DNA from: Streptomyces spinoverrucosus
GTDB lineage: Bacteria; Actinomycetota; Actinomycetes; Streptomycetales; Streptomycetaceae
NCBI RefSeq assembly: GCF_015712165.1
Contig: NZ_JADPZX010000001.1
Span: forward strand, 7,645,501-7,709,500
Direction: 5' to 3'
Length of the DNA stretch: 64,000 bases
Of this stretch, positions 19,129-26,925 are shown piece by piece. How positions within the stretch are numbered: position 1 is the stretch's first letter; every line of letters begins with the position of its first letter. Made by a program: the position numbers and the translations under genes. The notes under the pieces are model-generated. The model did not search any database and was not told where the DNA came from. It saw nothing but the letters and a program-made list of their open reading frames with translations.

Positions 19129-19245
19129 GACGGTAGGGGCCAGGCAAAGCCGCAGACCAAGGCCAATTTGCGATCACTGGACCGTTCTTGGATGCGCTTC
19201 CTCTGTGTGAGGTCGTCGGCGAGGCTCTTGCCAGCCGAACTATTG

Positions 19246-19255
19246 CGATATATCG
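19246..19255. promoter_or_regulatory. CGATATATCG palindrome, candidate PadR operator
   Basis: A perfect 10-bp palindrome in the PhzF-PadR intergenic region, unusually A+T-rich for this genome, 73 bp before the PadR start. An ATCGCGA half-site-like sequence follows at about 19262. PadR regulators bind dyads of this kind, often near their own gene. Confidence 0.45.
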
Positions 19256-19327
19256 TTGAGGCATCGCGACAGATCAACGGTAGGTCTGCGCTAGATCAAC
19301 AAACACGCAAAAGATGGAGTGATGGCA

Positions 19328-19963
19328 ATGCGTAACCACGGATACGAGCGTGGACACGGACACGGTGACCCCCGGCGCGGCCGGGGCGACTTCGACGCGC
19401 GGCGTGCGGCCTTCGGCCCCTTCGGTCCGGGCGGGCACGGCTTCGGTCCCGGCGGCCCGGGCGGTTTCGGCGGCTTCGGTCCCGGCCCCTGGGGCGGACG
19501 AGGGCGTGGCGGACCGAGGGGAAGGGCGCGGCGCGGTGACGTACGCGCCTCGATCCTGGCCCTGCTGAAGGACCGGCCGATGCACGGCTACGAGATGATC
19601 CAGGAGATCGCCGAGCGCAGCGGCGGGGCGTGGAAACCCAGCCCCGGCTCGGTGTACCCCACGCTCCAACTGCTGGAGGACGAAGGGCTGATCGCCAGCG
19701 AGACCGAGGGCGGCAAGAAGCTGTTCTCGCTCACCGAGGCAGGCCGCGCGGCGGCCGAGGAAGGCCCGGACGCCCCCTGGGAAGAGGCCTCGCGCGGCGT
19801 CGACTGGGAGGCTCTCAGTGAGATCCGCCAGGCCGGCTTCGGACTGATGGAGGCCTTCAGTCAGGTCTGGAAGACCGGCGACAAGGAGCAGCGCGAGAAG
19901 GCGCTGACGGTCATCAACGAGGCCCGCAAGAAGCTGTACCTGATCCTCGCCGACGAGGACTGA
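19328..19963 (+). CDS. PadR-family transcriptional regulator with Gly/His/Pro-rich N-terminus
   Basis: A 211-residue protein. Residues 1-70 are low-complexity, rich in Gly, Phe, Pro, Arg and His (GHGHGDPRRGRGDF, FGPGGPGGFGGFGPGP). The PadR winged helix follows with VRASILALLKDRPMHGYEMI, GSVYPTLQLLEDEGLI and GKKLFSLTEAG, then a C-terminal helical dimerisation segment. ATG 19328 is 8 nt after GGAG; ATG 19322 and GTG 19319 are too close to it. It is divergent from phzF and probably represses it and itself in response to an unknown ligand. Confidence 0.9.
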   Translation: MRNHGYERGHGHGDPRRGRGDFDARRAAFGPFGPGGHGFGPGGPGGFGGFGPGPWGGRGRGGPRGRARRGDVRASILALLKDRPMHGYEMIQEIAERSGGAWKPSPGSVYPTLQLLEDEGLIASETEGGKKLFSLTEAGRAAAEEGPDAPWEEASRGVDWEALSEIRQAGFGLMEAFSQVWKTGDKEQREKALTVINEARKKLYLILADED

Positions 19964-19986
19964 CAGCAGCCGTACGGCACCAAAGG

Positions 19987-20012
19987 CGCCCCGTGGAGCG
20001 ATCCACGGGGCG
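19987..20012. terminator. Bidirectional stem-loop terminator
   Basis: CGCCCCGTGG and CCACGGGGCG form a perfect 10-bp stem with loop AGCGAT between the convergent PadR and SRPBCC genes. Confidence 0.85.
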
Positions 20013-20030
20013 TTCCCCTGTGGCGTGCGT

Positions 20031-20459
20031 TCAGGCCACCAACCCCGCCAGCTTCCGCAGCGACTCGTTCAGCGCGGCCGTCGCCGAGTCCTTGAGTTTG
20101 CCCGCCATCAGGGACACCGCCGCGCCGGTGAACTCCCCGTCGATGCGCACCGTCGTGGCGTCGCCGTCGGGGGTCAGGGTGTAGCGCGTGGCGACGGTCA
20201 CGGACATCGGGCCCTTGCCGCGGATGGCCAGTACCCGGGCCGGTGTCAGTTCCTCCACGGTCCACTCGACCTCGGCCGGGAAGCCCATCAGCTTCATGTT
20301 CTCCTGGAAGGTCGCGCCGACCTCCAGGGTCGTGGGGCCGCCCTTGGGGAAGCTGGTGTGGGTCGCGTTCCACTCCCCGTACGCGGACCAGTCCGTGAGT
20401 TGCGCCCACACCTTCTCGGCCGGCGCCCCGATGCGTGCCTCCGCGCTGACTTCGGCCAT
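20031..20459 (-). CDS. SRPBCC-fold (polyketide cyclase/CoxG-like) protein
   Basis: A 142-residue single-domain protein of the START/Bet v 1-like fold. Motifs are ARIGAPAEKVWAQLTDWSAYGEW at the start (helix-grip core), LMGFPAEVEWTVEEL in the middle, and a long C-terminal helix (AGKLKDSATAALNESLRKLAGL). Members bind hydrophobic ligands or act as cyclases; no specific role can be inferred. It is convergent with PadR and divergent from the Clp-N gene, with a 236-bp shared upstream region containing the imperfect dyad TGATGAGTCGTCA. Confidence 0.85.
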   Translation of the reverse strand: MAEVSAEARIGAPAEKVWAQLTDWSAYGEWNATHTSFPKGGPTTLEVGATFQENMKLMGFPAEVEWTVEELTPARVLAIRGKGPMSVTVATRYTLTPDGDATTVRIDGEFTGAAVSLMAGKLKDSATAALNESLRKLAGLVA

Positions 20460-20695
20460 GCGACCACCTCTTCGTGTCGGGCTTCGGTGTCGCGGAACGT
20501 AGCCGCAGGGTCTGCAACATTCAATACTGATGAGTCGTCAGAAAAAGTGGACGCGTTCGGGCGCTCCACCGTCGATACGGCCTGATCTCATCCGTAAGGA
20601 GGAGATTCCCGCTCGGGATGTCCGCTCTGTGTGGGACGCGAAAATGGTTCTGGCCGAGGATGACCTGTTCCCGGGGGACTGATGGGGTAGGGGGT

Positions 20696-21241
20696 GTGCA
20701 ATACCCCATCCCCCGGCAGCAGGCCGACGAACACTCCGGTGTGGACGACGATGCCAGGCTCAGCGCCGAGCTGGCAGCGGTGGTCGCGGCTGCCCGCAGG
20801 CGGGCCGTACGGGACGGGGACCGGCAGATCGACACCGCCCATCTGCTGCACTCGCTCCTGGAGTACGACCCCGACGTGCGCGCCACCTTCGACGGCGAAC
20901 CCCAGATCGCCCGGCTGCTCGGCTATCTCGTGCAGCGCAGCATCGGCTACGGCCTGCGCTGGCAGAGCACCGTCGAGGACTCCGGCGCGATCCCGGTCGT
21001 GACCGGAGTCGCGGGCCACTCGCCGCTGGCCGCCACGGCGATGTCGTACGCCGCGGAGCGCGCCGCCCGCCGTGGCGACGGCCCGGCCCATGGGGTCGAT
21101 CTGCTCGTGGGGATCGTGGTGGACCCGCGGTCGCGGGCCGTGGAGGTACTGGAGCGTGCCGGGGTGGACGTGCCCGAACTGTTCATGCGGATCGAACACG
21201 GCTCGCAGGAGTACGTCGGTGGCGCCGAAGCCGGTGGCTGA
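20696..21241 (+). CDS. Stand-alone Clp N-domain protein
   Basis: A 181-residue protein with a Clp-N (double Clp repeat) domain: ELAAVVAAARRRAVRDGD then IDTAHLLHSLLEYDP, and a second repeat LAATAMSYAAERAARRGD followed by HGVDLLVGIVVDPRSRAVEVL. There is no AAA+ ATPase module. GTG 20696 follows a G-rich site. In ClpC and ClpA this domain binds adaptors and substrates, so a free copy could be an adaptor, a decoy or a ClpC inhibitor. Stand-alone Clp-N proteins are frequent in actinobacteria with undefined roles. Confidence 0.75.
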   Translation: MQYPIPRQQADEHSGVDDDARLSAELAAVVAAARRRAVRDGDRQIDTAHLLHSLLEYDPDVRATFDGEPQIARLLGYLVQRSIGYGLRWQSTVEDSGAIPVVTGVAGHSPLAATAMSYAAERAARRGDGPAHGVDLLVGIVVDPRSRAVEVLERAGVDVPELFMRIEHGSQEYVGGAEAGG

Positions 21242-21319
21242 CCGGGGTCGGGACGTCCAGCCGATGAGACAGGAGTCATCAGGGGTGACGGTCATGTCGT
21301 CGCCTGCCATCATGTCCGG

Positions 21320-22318
21320 GTGCATACGTCAGTCAGCAGTCGGGGCAGCCATGGCAAGGGCGCCGGGCTCGCGCTCGCCCTCGGGTCGGCGGTCGCCTTC
21401 GGCGGATCGGGAGTCGCGGCCAAGCCGCTGATCGAGGCGGGTCTCGACCCGCTGCACGTGGTGTGGCTGCGGGTGGCCGGCGCGGCCCTGGTGATGCTGC
21501 CGCTCGCCGTGCGCCACCGCGCGCTGCTGCGCCGCCGCCCCGCGCTGCTCGCCGGGTTCGGACTGCTGGCCGTCGCCGGTGTGCAGGCCTGCTACTTCGC
21601 CGCGATCTCGCGCATCCCGGTCGGTGTCGCACTCCTCGTCGAGTACCTCGCGCCCGCCCTGGTGCTCGGCTGGGTGCGGTTCGTGCAGCGGCGGCCGGTG
21701 ACGCGGGCGGCGGCGCTCGGCGTGGTCCTCGCGGTCGGCGGCCTCGCCTGTGTGGTCGAGGTGTGGGCCGGTCTCGGCTTCGACGCCATCGGGCTGCTGC
21801 TCGCCCTCGGCGCCGCCTGCTGCCAGGTCGGCTACTTCGTGCTGTCCGACCAGGGCAGCGACTCCGGCGCCGACGCCCCCGACCCGCTCGGCGTGATCGC
21901 GTACGGCCTCCTGATCGGCGCCGCCGTGCTGACCGTCGTGGCCCGCCCCTGGGGCATGGACTGGTCGGTGCTCGCGAACTCGGCGCACATGGACGGCACC
22001 GCCGTCCCGGCCACCCTGCTGCTGGCCTGGATCGTGCTGATCGCGACCGTCGTCGCGTACGTCACCGGCGTGCTCTCCGTACGCCGGCTCTCCCCGCAGG
22101 TCGCGGGCGTGGTGGCGTGCCTGGAGGCGGTCATCGCGACCGTCCTGGCCTGGGTGCTGCTCGGCGAGCACCTCTCGGCGCCGCAGATCGTGGGCGGTGT
22201 GGTCGTTCTCGTCGGGGCGTTCATCGCGCAGTCGTCGACGCCCGCGAAGGGATCCGCGGAGCCGGTGGCGGGCGGCGGGCCCGAGCGCGAGTTGTCCGCC
22301 CGGGGTACGGCCGCTTAA
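21320..22318 (+). CDS. EamA-family (DMT) transporter
   Basis: A 332-residue protein with ten predicted membrane helices in two EamA repeats: LALGSAVAFGGSGVAAKPL begins the first and LLLALGAACCQVGYFVLSD the second; the family motif PQVAGVVACLEAVIATVLAWVLLGE precedes the end. Relatives export amino acids such as threonine and homoserine (RhtA-like) or other metabolites. GTG 21320. The C-terminal 30 residues are hydrophilic. It is followed by a second EamA gene after a structured 188-nt leader. Confidence 0.85.
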   Translation: MHTSVSSRGSHGKGAGLALALGSAVAFGGSGVAAKPLIEAGLDPLHVVWLRVAGAALVMLPLAVRHRALLRRRPALLAGFGLLAVAGVQACYFAAISRIPVGVALLVEYLAPALVLGWVRFVQRRPVTRAAALGVVLAVGGLACVVEVWAGLGFDAIGLLLALGAACCQVGYFVLSDQGSDSGADAPDPLGVIAYGLLIGAAVLTVVARPWGMDWSVLANSAHMDGTAVPATLLLAWIVLIATVVAYVTGVLSVRRLSPQVAGVVACLEAVIATVLAWVLLGEHLSAPQIVGGVVVLVGAFIAQSSTPAKGSAEPVAGGGPERELSARGTAA

Positions 22319-22328
22319 GCTGCCGATC

Positions 22329-22370
22329 ATGCATTCGGACGCACGCGTTCTTCCGCCTCCGGCCGCCTGA
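22329..22370 (+). CDS. Possible 13-residue leader peptide (MHSDARVLPPPAA)
   Basis: A 14-codon frame begins 178 nt before the second EamA gene. It contains three consecutive prolines, a sequence known to slow ribosomes, and its stop lies inside a CCGCC/GGCGG hairpin (22363-22375). A leader peptide controlling the downstream structures is a plausible model. It lacks a strong Shine-Dalgarno sequence, so this remains tentative. Confidence 0.35.
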   Translation: MHSDARVLPPPAA

Positions 22371-22490
22371 GGCGGGCCCTCCGGACCTCCATGCCCCGCG
22401 GTAACCCGCCGGGCGGAACGGTGCTGCCCGCGGAAGACGTCCGCGGACCCCGCTGAGCGGCGGTCCTTCCGATCTTCTGCGCTCTTGCGC
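22363..22490 (+). promoter_or_regulatory. Attenuator-like leader of the second EamA gene
   Basis: Several stem-loops follow the leader frame: CCGCC/GGCGG (22363-22375), CCGCGG-N7-CCGCGG (22428-22446), GGACCCCGC/GCGGCGGTCC (22445-22466, terminator-like, followed by TTCCGATCTTCT) and GCGC-TCTT-GCGC (22479-22490) just before the GGAG site. The second and third overlap, so they are mutually exclusive. No riboswitch class was recognised. Confidence 0.4.
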
Positions 22491-22506
22491 AACTGCGGAG
22501 AAACGC

Positions 22507-23475
22507 GTGTCCACTGTTGCTTCCGGCCTGCCCGTCGGGCGAGGCCTCCTTTATCTGATCGTCGCCGGTGCCGCCTGGGGCACCGCGGGCGCCGCCGCCT
22601 CACTGGTCTACCGCGCCAGTGACATGGGCTCCGTCGCCCTGTCCTTCTGGCGCTGCGCGGTCGGGCTGCTCCTGCTGCTCGCGGCCCGTCACCTGCGCCC
22701 GCGTCCCGGCGCGACCCCCGCCCCGCGCCCGCGAGCCACCGCCGCCCCCGAACCGCTCACCCGCAAGGCCCTCCGGGTCGGCGCCACCGGCCTGGGGCTC
22801 GCGGTGTTCCAGACGGCCTACTTCGCCGCCGTGTCCGCCACCGGCCTTGCCGTCGCCACCGTCATCACCCTTGGCGCCGGCCCCGTGCTCATCGCGCTCG
22901 GCGCGCGCCTGACCATGGGGGAGCGGCTCGGCCGCGCCGGCGTCCTGGCCGTCACCGGGGCGCTCACCGGACTCGGGGTGCTCGTACTCGGCGGCGGAGA
23001 CACCGCTGTCCGCCCGTGGGGAGTCGCACTCGCCCTGCTGTCCGCCGCCGGATACTCCGCGATGACCCTGCTCACCCGCTACTGGGGCCGCGACGGCGGC
23101 GCCGACGCCTCCGGCACCACCGTCTGGGCGTTCGGGGTCACGACCCTGTGCCTGCTGCCGTTCGCGCTGACGGAGGGTCTGGTGCCGCACACCGCCGAAC
23201 CCGTCCTGCTGCTCTGGCTGCTGGTCTACATCGCGGCGATCCCCACGGCCCTCGCCTACGCCCTCTACTTCGCGGGCGCGGCCGTCGTCCGGTCGGCCAC
23301 CGTGTCCGTGATCATGCTGCTGGAGCCGGTCAGCGCGGCGGTCCTGGCCGTCACCCTGCTCGGCGAACAGCTCACCACCGCCACCCTGATGGGCACCCTG
23401 CTGATGCTGGGTTCGGTCGCCGGGCTGGCGGTGGCGGAGGCGCGCGCGGCGCGGGCCGAGCCGGCCCTCGGCTGA
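22507..23475 (+). CDS. EamA-family (DMT) transporter
   Basis: A 322-residue, ten-helix DMT exporter. It opens [20 protein letters not shown] and carries the end motif [33 protein letters not shown] 22507 is preceded by GGAG at 6 nt. Although next to another EamA gene it is not a close copy; sequence and loop lengths differ. The structured leader upstream suggests post-initiation control. Its substrate is unknown. Confidence 0.85.
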   Translation: MSTVASGLPVGRGLLYLIVAGAAWGTAGAAASLVYRASDMGSVALSFWRCAVGLLLLLAARHLRPRPGATPAPRPRATAAPEPLTRKALRVGATGLGLAVFQTAYFAAVSATGLAVATVITLGAGPVLIALGARLTMGERLGRAGVLAVTGALTGLGVLVLGGGDTAVRPWGVALALLSAAGYSAMTLLTRYWGRDGGADASGTTVWAFGVTTLCLLPFALTEGLVPHTAEPVLLLWLLVYIAAIPTALAYALYFAGAAVVRSATVSVIMLLEPVSAAVLAVTLLGEQLTTATLMGTLLMLGSVAGLAVAEARAARAEPALG

Positions 23476-23478
23476 CCG

Positions 23479-23513
23479 CCCACGGGCCGGCCCCACGAGG
23501 GCCGGCCCGTGGG
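23479..23513. terminator. Strong bidirectional terminator
   Basis: CCACGGGCCGGCCC and GGGCCGGCCCGTGG pair perfectly around loop CACGA, and one more C-G pair extends the stem to 15 bp, between the convergent EamA and PPOX genes. Confidence 0.9.
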
Positions 23514-23514
23514 G

Positions 23515-24198
23515 TCACCGCCCGGTGAGGTAGTCGGGCACCTCGGTGCCCGGCGCCAGCTCGGGGTCCGGGACCGGCGTCCCGTACCCCTTGCGCAGCG
23601 GGACCACGCCCGCCCAGTGCGGGAGGGCGAGGTCCTCGGGCTCGTCGTTGACGCCGCCCGTGCGCAGCTTGGCGGAGACCTCGTCGAGGTCCAGGCGGAT
23701 GACGGCGGTGGCGGCGAACTCCTTCTTGTTGGCGGGCCGGGAGTCGCGCGACCGGCCCGGCACGACATGGTCGACCAGCGCGTCCAGCGCCAGCCGCTTC
23801 TCCTCGGGGTCCGCGACGTCGTGGGCGATGCCGTGCACCACCACGGAGCGGTAGTTGATCGAGTGGTGGAAGGCCGAGCGGGCCAGGATCAGGGCGTCGA
23901 CATGCGTGACCGTCAGGCACACCGGGAGGCCCGGGTCGGCCTGGCCGGTCATCCGCAGCGGGCGCGAGCCGGTCGAGCCGTGCACGTAGAGCCGCTCACC
24001 GACCCGGCCGTACAGCGTCGGCAGGACCACCGGAGCGCCGTCGCGGACGAAGCCGAGGTGGCAGACGTAGCCCTCGTCGAGTATCGCGTGCACCAGCTCC
24101 TTGTCGTACGCCGCGCGCTCCGCGGAGCGGGTGGGGACGGTCCGGTCGGTCGGGGTGTAGGCGGCGGGTCGCGACGTCGTCTCCTGGGTCCCCTGCAT
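23515..24198 (-). CDS. PPOX-family flavin-nucleotide-binding protein (MocR-linked)
   Basis: A 227-residue protein of the pyridoxamine 5'-phosphate oxidase-like split-barrel fold, with YVCHLGFVRDGAPVVLPTLY, LYVHGSTGSR, VCLTVTHVDALILARS and NYRSVVVHG. These bind FMN or F420 in relatives; the reaction here is unknown. ATG 24198 is chosen because GGAGAG precedes it at 8 nt; ATG 24210 would add MESA. It is divergent from a MocR regulator with only 35 bp between, a layout seen for MocR regulators that control vitamin B6 or related genes. Confidence 0.85.
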   Translation of the reverse strand: MQGTQETTSRPAAYTPTDRTVPTRSAERAAYDKELVHAILDEGYVCHLGFVRDGAPVVLPTLYGRVGERLYVHGSTGSRPLRMTGQADPGLPVCLTVTHVDALILARSAFHHSINYRSVVVHGIAHDVADPEEKRLALDALVDHVVPGRSRDSRPANKKEFAATAVIRLDLDEVSAKLRTGGVNDEPEDLALPHWAGVVPLRKGYGTPVPDPELAPGTEVPDYLTGR

Positions 24199-24210
24199 GG
24201 CGCTCTCCAT

Positions 24211-24222
24211 TGCACTAGTGCA
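24211..24222. promoter_or_regulatory. TGCACTAGTGCA palindrome, candidate MocR operator
   Basis: A perfect 12-bp palindrome occupies the 35-bp gap between the divergent PPOX and MocR genes. A related half, GTGCTAG, overlaps the MocR start. A bound regulator would cover both promoters. CATACT at 24221 could be the -10 element of a leaderless MocR transcript. Confidence 0.6.
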
Positions 24223-24233
24223 TACTTGGTTTT

Positions 24234-25556
24234 GTGCTAGGAGAGTATCCGATCAGAGGCCGGGGCGCAGCGGAGATTTCGGCGAGCGTGGAGCGCGCGG
24301 TGGCTGCGGGCGAGCTGGGACCTGGGCAACTGCTGCCGCCGTTGCGCGAGTTGGCGTCCCGGCTCGGTGTGAACCCGAACACCGTGGCTGCCGCGTACCG
24401 GATCCTGCGTGAGCGCGGGGTCATCGAGACCGACGGGCGGCGGGGCAGCCGGGTCCGGCACAAACCGGCCACCACCGGGCGCGAGGAGATCGGGGTGGAC
24501 GTACCGGAAGGCGTGCGGGACATGGCCGCCGGGAACCCGGACCCGGCGCTGCTGCCGTCGCTGGCGGCGGTCTTCGCGCATGCGGCGGACCGGGAGCCGG
24601 TGCTGTACGGGGACGTGCCCGTGGAGCCCGAACTGGCCCGCCTCGCCCTGGCAGAGCTGGGCGCCGGGGGAGTGCCCGCGGGCCCGATCGCGGTGACCTC
24701 GGGATCACTGGACGCCATCGAGCGGGTCCTGGCCGCCCACCTCAAGCCGGGCGACGCCGTCGCCGTGGAGGATCCCGGGTGGGGCGGCCTGCTGGACCTT
24801 GTGCCGGCGCTCGGCCTGCGCACCCTCTCCGTCGCCCTCGACGACGACGGACCGCTTCCCGACCAGGTGGATCGCGCCCTCGGTGCGGGCGCCCGGGCAC
24901 TCGTCGTCACGGACCGCGCGCAGAACCCCACCGGCGCCGCGCTGAGCTCCGCACGCGCGCGTGCCCTGCGTTCAGTGATCCGTCGGCATCCGGCGACCCT
25001 GCTGATCGAGGACGACCACGGCCACGGCATCGTCGACCTGCCCCTGCATCCCCTGGCCGGTGTCACCCGGCACTGGGCCTTCGTCCGCTCGGCGGCCAAG
25101 GCCTACGGTCCCGACCTGCGGCTCGCCGTGCTCACCGGTGACGAGGTCACGCTGGACCGGGTGCGTGGCCGGCAGCGGCTCGGCCCCGGCTGGGTCAGCC
25201 GGATCACCCAGCGGGCGGTGGCACGGCTGTGGGCCGACGGCGCGGTGGACCCGACGGCAGTGGCGGCGGCGTACGGGCGGCGCCGTGGTGCGCTGATCGA
25301 GGCGCTCGCCCGGCGCGGGGTGACGGCGTACGGGCGCAGTGGACTGAACGTCTGGATCCCGGTGCCGGACGAGACCGCGGCCGTCGCCCGCCTGCTGCAT
25401 GCCGGGTGGGCCGTCGCCCCCGGCGCCCGCTTCCGGATGAGCGCCCCGCCCGGCATCCGGGTCACCGTCTCGACGCTCACCGAGGCGGAGACGGAACCGC
25501 TGGCCGACGCGATCGCCACCGCCGTCCGCCCGGCGCCGGTGCGCAGCTACGTGTAG
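24234..25556 (+). CDS. MocR-type regulator (GntR helix-turn-helix fused to aminotransferase)
   Basis: A 440-residue fusion. Residues 1-75 are a GntR winged helix (LPPLRELASRLGVNPNTVAAAYRIL). The rest is a fold-type I aminotransferase domain that binds pyridoxal phosphate: GNPDPALLPS, VTSGSLDAIERVLAAHLKPG, DRAQNPTGAALS, IEDDHGHG, and the Schiff-base lysine at about residue 289 in SAAKAYGPDLRLAV. Such proteins sense PLP or an amine. GTG 24234 has no Shine-Dalgarno and may be leaderless. The divergent PPOX gene is its probable target. Confidence 0.92.
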   Translation: MLGEYPIRGRGAAEISASVERAVAAGELGPGQLLPPLRELASRLGVNPNTVAAAYRILRERGVIETDGRRGSRVRHKPATTGREEIGVDVPEGVRDMAAGNPDPALLPSLAAVFAHAADREPVLYGDVPVEPELARLALAELGAGGVPAGPIAVTSGSLDAIERVLAAHLKPGDAVAVEDPGWGGLLDLVPALGLRTLSVALDDDGPLPDQVDRALGAGARALVVTDRAQNPTGAALSSARARALRSVIRRHPATLLIEDDHGHGIVDLPLHPLAGVTRHWAFVRSAAKAYGPDLRLAVLTGDEVTLDRVRGRQRLGPGWVSRITQRAVARLWADGAVDPTAVAAAYGRRRGALIEALARRGVTAYGRSGLNVWIPVPDETAAVARLLHAGWAVAPGARFRMSAPPGIRVTVSTLTEAETEPLADAIATAVRPAPVRSYV

Positions 25557-25580
25557 GGCGGCGTCTGGAACGATGGGGTC

Positions 25581-25913
25581 ATGGACGAGGACGTCATCCC
25601 GATCCTGCGCGTGGCCGACGCCGCCGCGGCGGTCCGCTGGTACGAGCGCCTGGGCTTCGCCCAGCAGTGGGAGCACCGCTTCGAGCCGGGGCTCCCGGCG
25701 TTCGTGGAGGTGGCCCGGGGGCCGGTGAGCCTCTTCCTGTCGGAGCACACTGGCGACGCCCGCCCCGACACGCTGGTCTATCTGCGGCTCGCCGACGTCG
25801 ACGAGGTCGCCGCCGAGTTCGGCGTGCCGGTGCGGCAGGCCCCGTGGGCCCGCGAGATCGAGCTGCGCGACCCCGACGGCAACCGGCTGCGGATCGGCAC
25901 GCCGAAGGACTGA
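25581..25913 (+). CDS. VOC-superfamily (glyoxalase/bleomycin-resistance-like) protein
   Basis: A 110-residue protein with the paired beta-alpha-beta VOC fold: IPILRVADAAAAVRWYERLGF at the N-terminus and REIELRDPDGNRLRIGTP at the C-terminus. HRFEPGLPAFVEVARG resembles bleomycin-binding proteins. Known relatives sequester drugs or act on small electrophiles; the ligand here is unknown. ATG 25581, 24 nt after MocR on the same strand, so possibly co-transcribed. It converges on the next EamA gene with an 8-nt gap. Confidence 0.85.
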   Translation: MDEDVIPILRVADAAAAVRWYERLGFAQQWEHRFEPGLPAFVEVARGPVSLFLSEHTGDARPDTLVYLRLADVDEVAAEFGVPVRQAPWAREIELRDPDGNRLRIGTPKD

Positions 25914-25921
25914 CCGCCGGC

Positions 25922-26863
25922 TCAGCTCCGGGGCCTGACCTGCGTCAGGGCCGCCCCCACGAGGACGATCAGCGCGCCGACCGGCGTCGACCACGTCAGG
26001 GACTCGCCGAGGATGGCGACGCCTGCGGCGGTGGCGATGACCGGGATGAAGTAGGTGACCATCTGGGCGGTGGTCGGGCCGACCTCGGCGACCAGGCCGT
26101 ACTGGATCAGCAGCGCCAGGCCCGTGCCCAGGGCGCCCAGGGCCGCGACGGCGAGCAGCGGCACCACCGGGAAGGCGGTCGGCATGCTGGTGAACAGCGG
26201 TGTGACGACCGCCAGTTGGAGCGTGGCCAGCAGCAGCTGGGCCCCGGTCAGGGACAGATGCGAGTCACTGGACCCGGCCAGTGTGCGCCGGACGTAGATC
26301 CAGCCGATCGGGTAGCTGAGCGAGGCGAGCAGTGCCAGGGCGGTGCCCGTGGGGTCGACGCCGGTGAAGCCCTGCCAGGCGCCGAGCACCGTCAGCACGC
26401 CGAGGAAGCCCAGGCCCAGGCCGGCGACCCGGACCCGGGTGGGCCGGTCCTCGGAGAGGGCGACCATGGACAGGGCCATGCCCCACAGCGGTGAGGTGGC
26501 GTTGCAGATGCCGGCGAGCGTGGACGGAATCGTCAGCTCGGCGTAGGCGAACAGGGAGAACGGCAGCGCGTTGAGCAGGAGCGCGGCGACCGTCAGATGG
26601 GCCCAGGTGCGCGCCCCGCGCGGGAGTCGCTCGCGCTTCATGGCCATCGCCGCCGCGAGCACCGTCGTACCGAACACCAGGCGGCCGAGTGTCACCTGGA
26701 AGGGGACGTAGCCGTCGGTGCCCACCTTGATGAGCAGGAAACTGAAACCCCAGACCAGCGACACGGCGGCGAAGCGGATTCGCCAGTCGATCGTGCGGCG
26801 GGCGCGTGCTTGTACAGGACTGTCGGTGGCTTTGGTCGTGGCGGTGCTCACGGAAGCAACCAT
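25922..26863 (-). CDS. EamA-family (DMT) transporter
   Basis: A 313-residue, ten-helix transporter beginning MVASVSTATT, with the EamA opening FAAVSLVWGFSFLLIKVG and the closing MVTYFIPVIATAAGVAILGE. Start uncertain: ATG 26863 or ATG 26875. It is divergent from a LysR-type regulator, which very probably controls it: LysR-EamA pairs are a common arrangement for exporters. Confidence 0.87.
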   Translation of the reverse strand: MVASVSTATTKATDSPVQARARRTIDWRIRFAAVSLVWGFSFLLIKVGTDGYVPFQVTLGRLVFGTTVLAAAMAMKRERLPRGARTWAHLTVAALLLNALPFSLFAYAELTIPSTLAGICNATSPLWGMALSMVALSEDRPTRVRVAGLGLGFLGVLTVLGAWQGFTGVDPTGTALALLASLSYPIGWIYVRRTLAGSSDSHLSLTGAQLLLATLQLAVVTPLFTSMPTAFPVVPLLAVAALGALGTGLALLIQYGLVAEVGPTTAQMVTYFIPVIATAAGVAILGESLTWSTPVGALIVLVGAALTQVRPRS

Positions 26864-26875
26864 GCGGGACGTCAT

Positions 26876-26917
26876 CTCGTAGCACAAGCGAGATTTCGCA
26901 CGCCGTACCTCGTAGCA
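26876..26917. promoter_or_regulatory. Direct repeats CTCGTAGCA in the EamA/LysR promoter region
   Basis: Two exact copies at 26876 and 26909, 33 bp apart (about three helical turns), lie between the divergent genes. TAGCAT in the second copy is 7 nt before the LysR ATG and could be its -10 element, implying a leaderless transcript. They are likely regulator contact sites. Confidence 0.4.
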
Positions 26918-26925
26918 TTGCTTAT

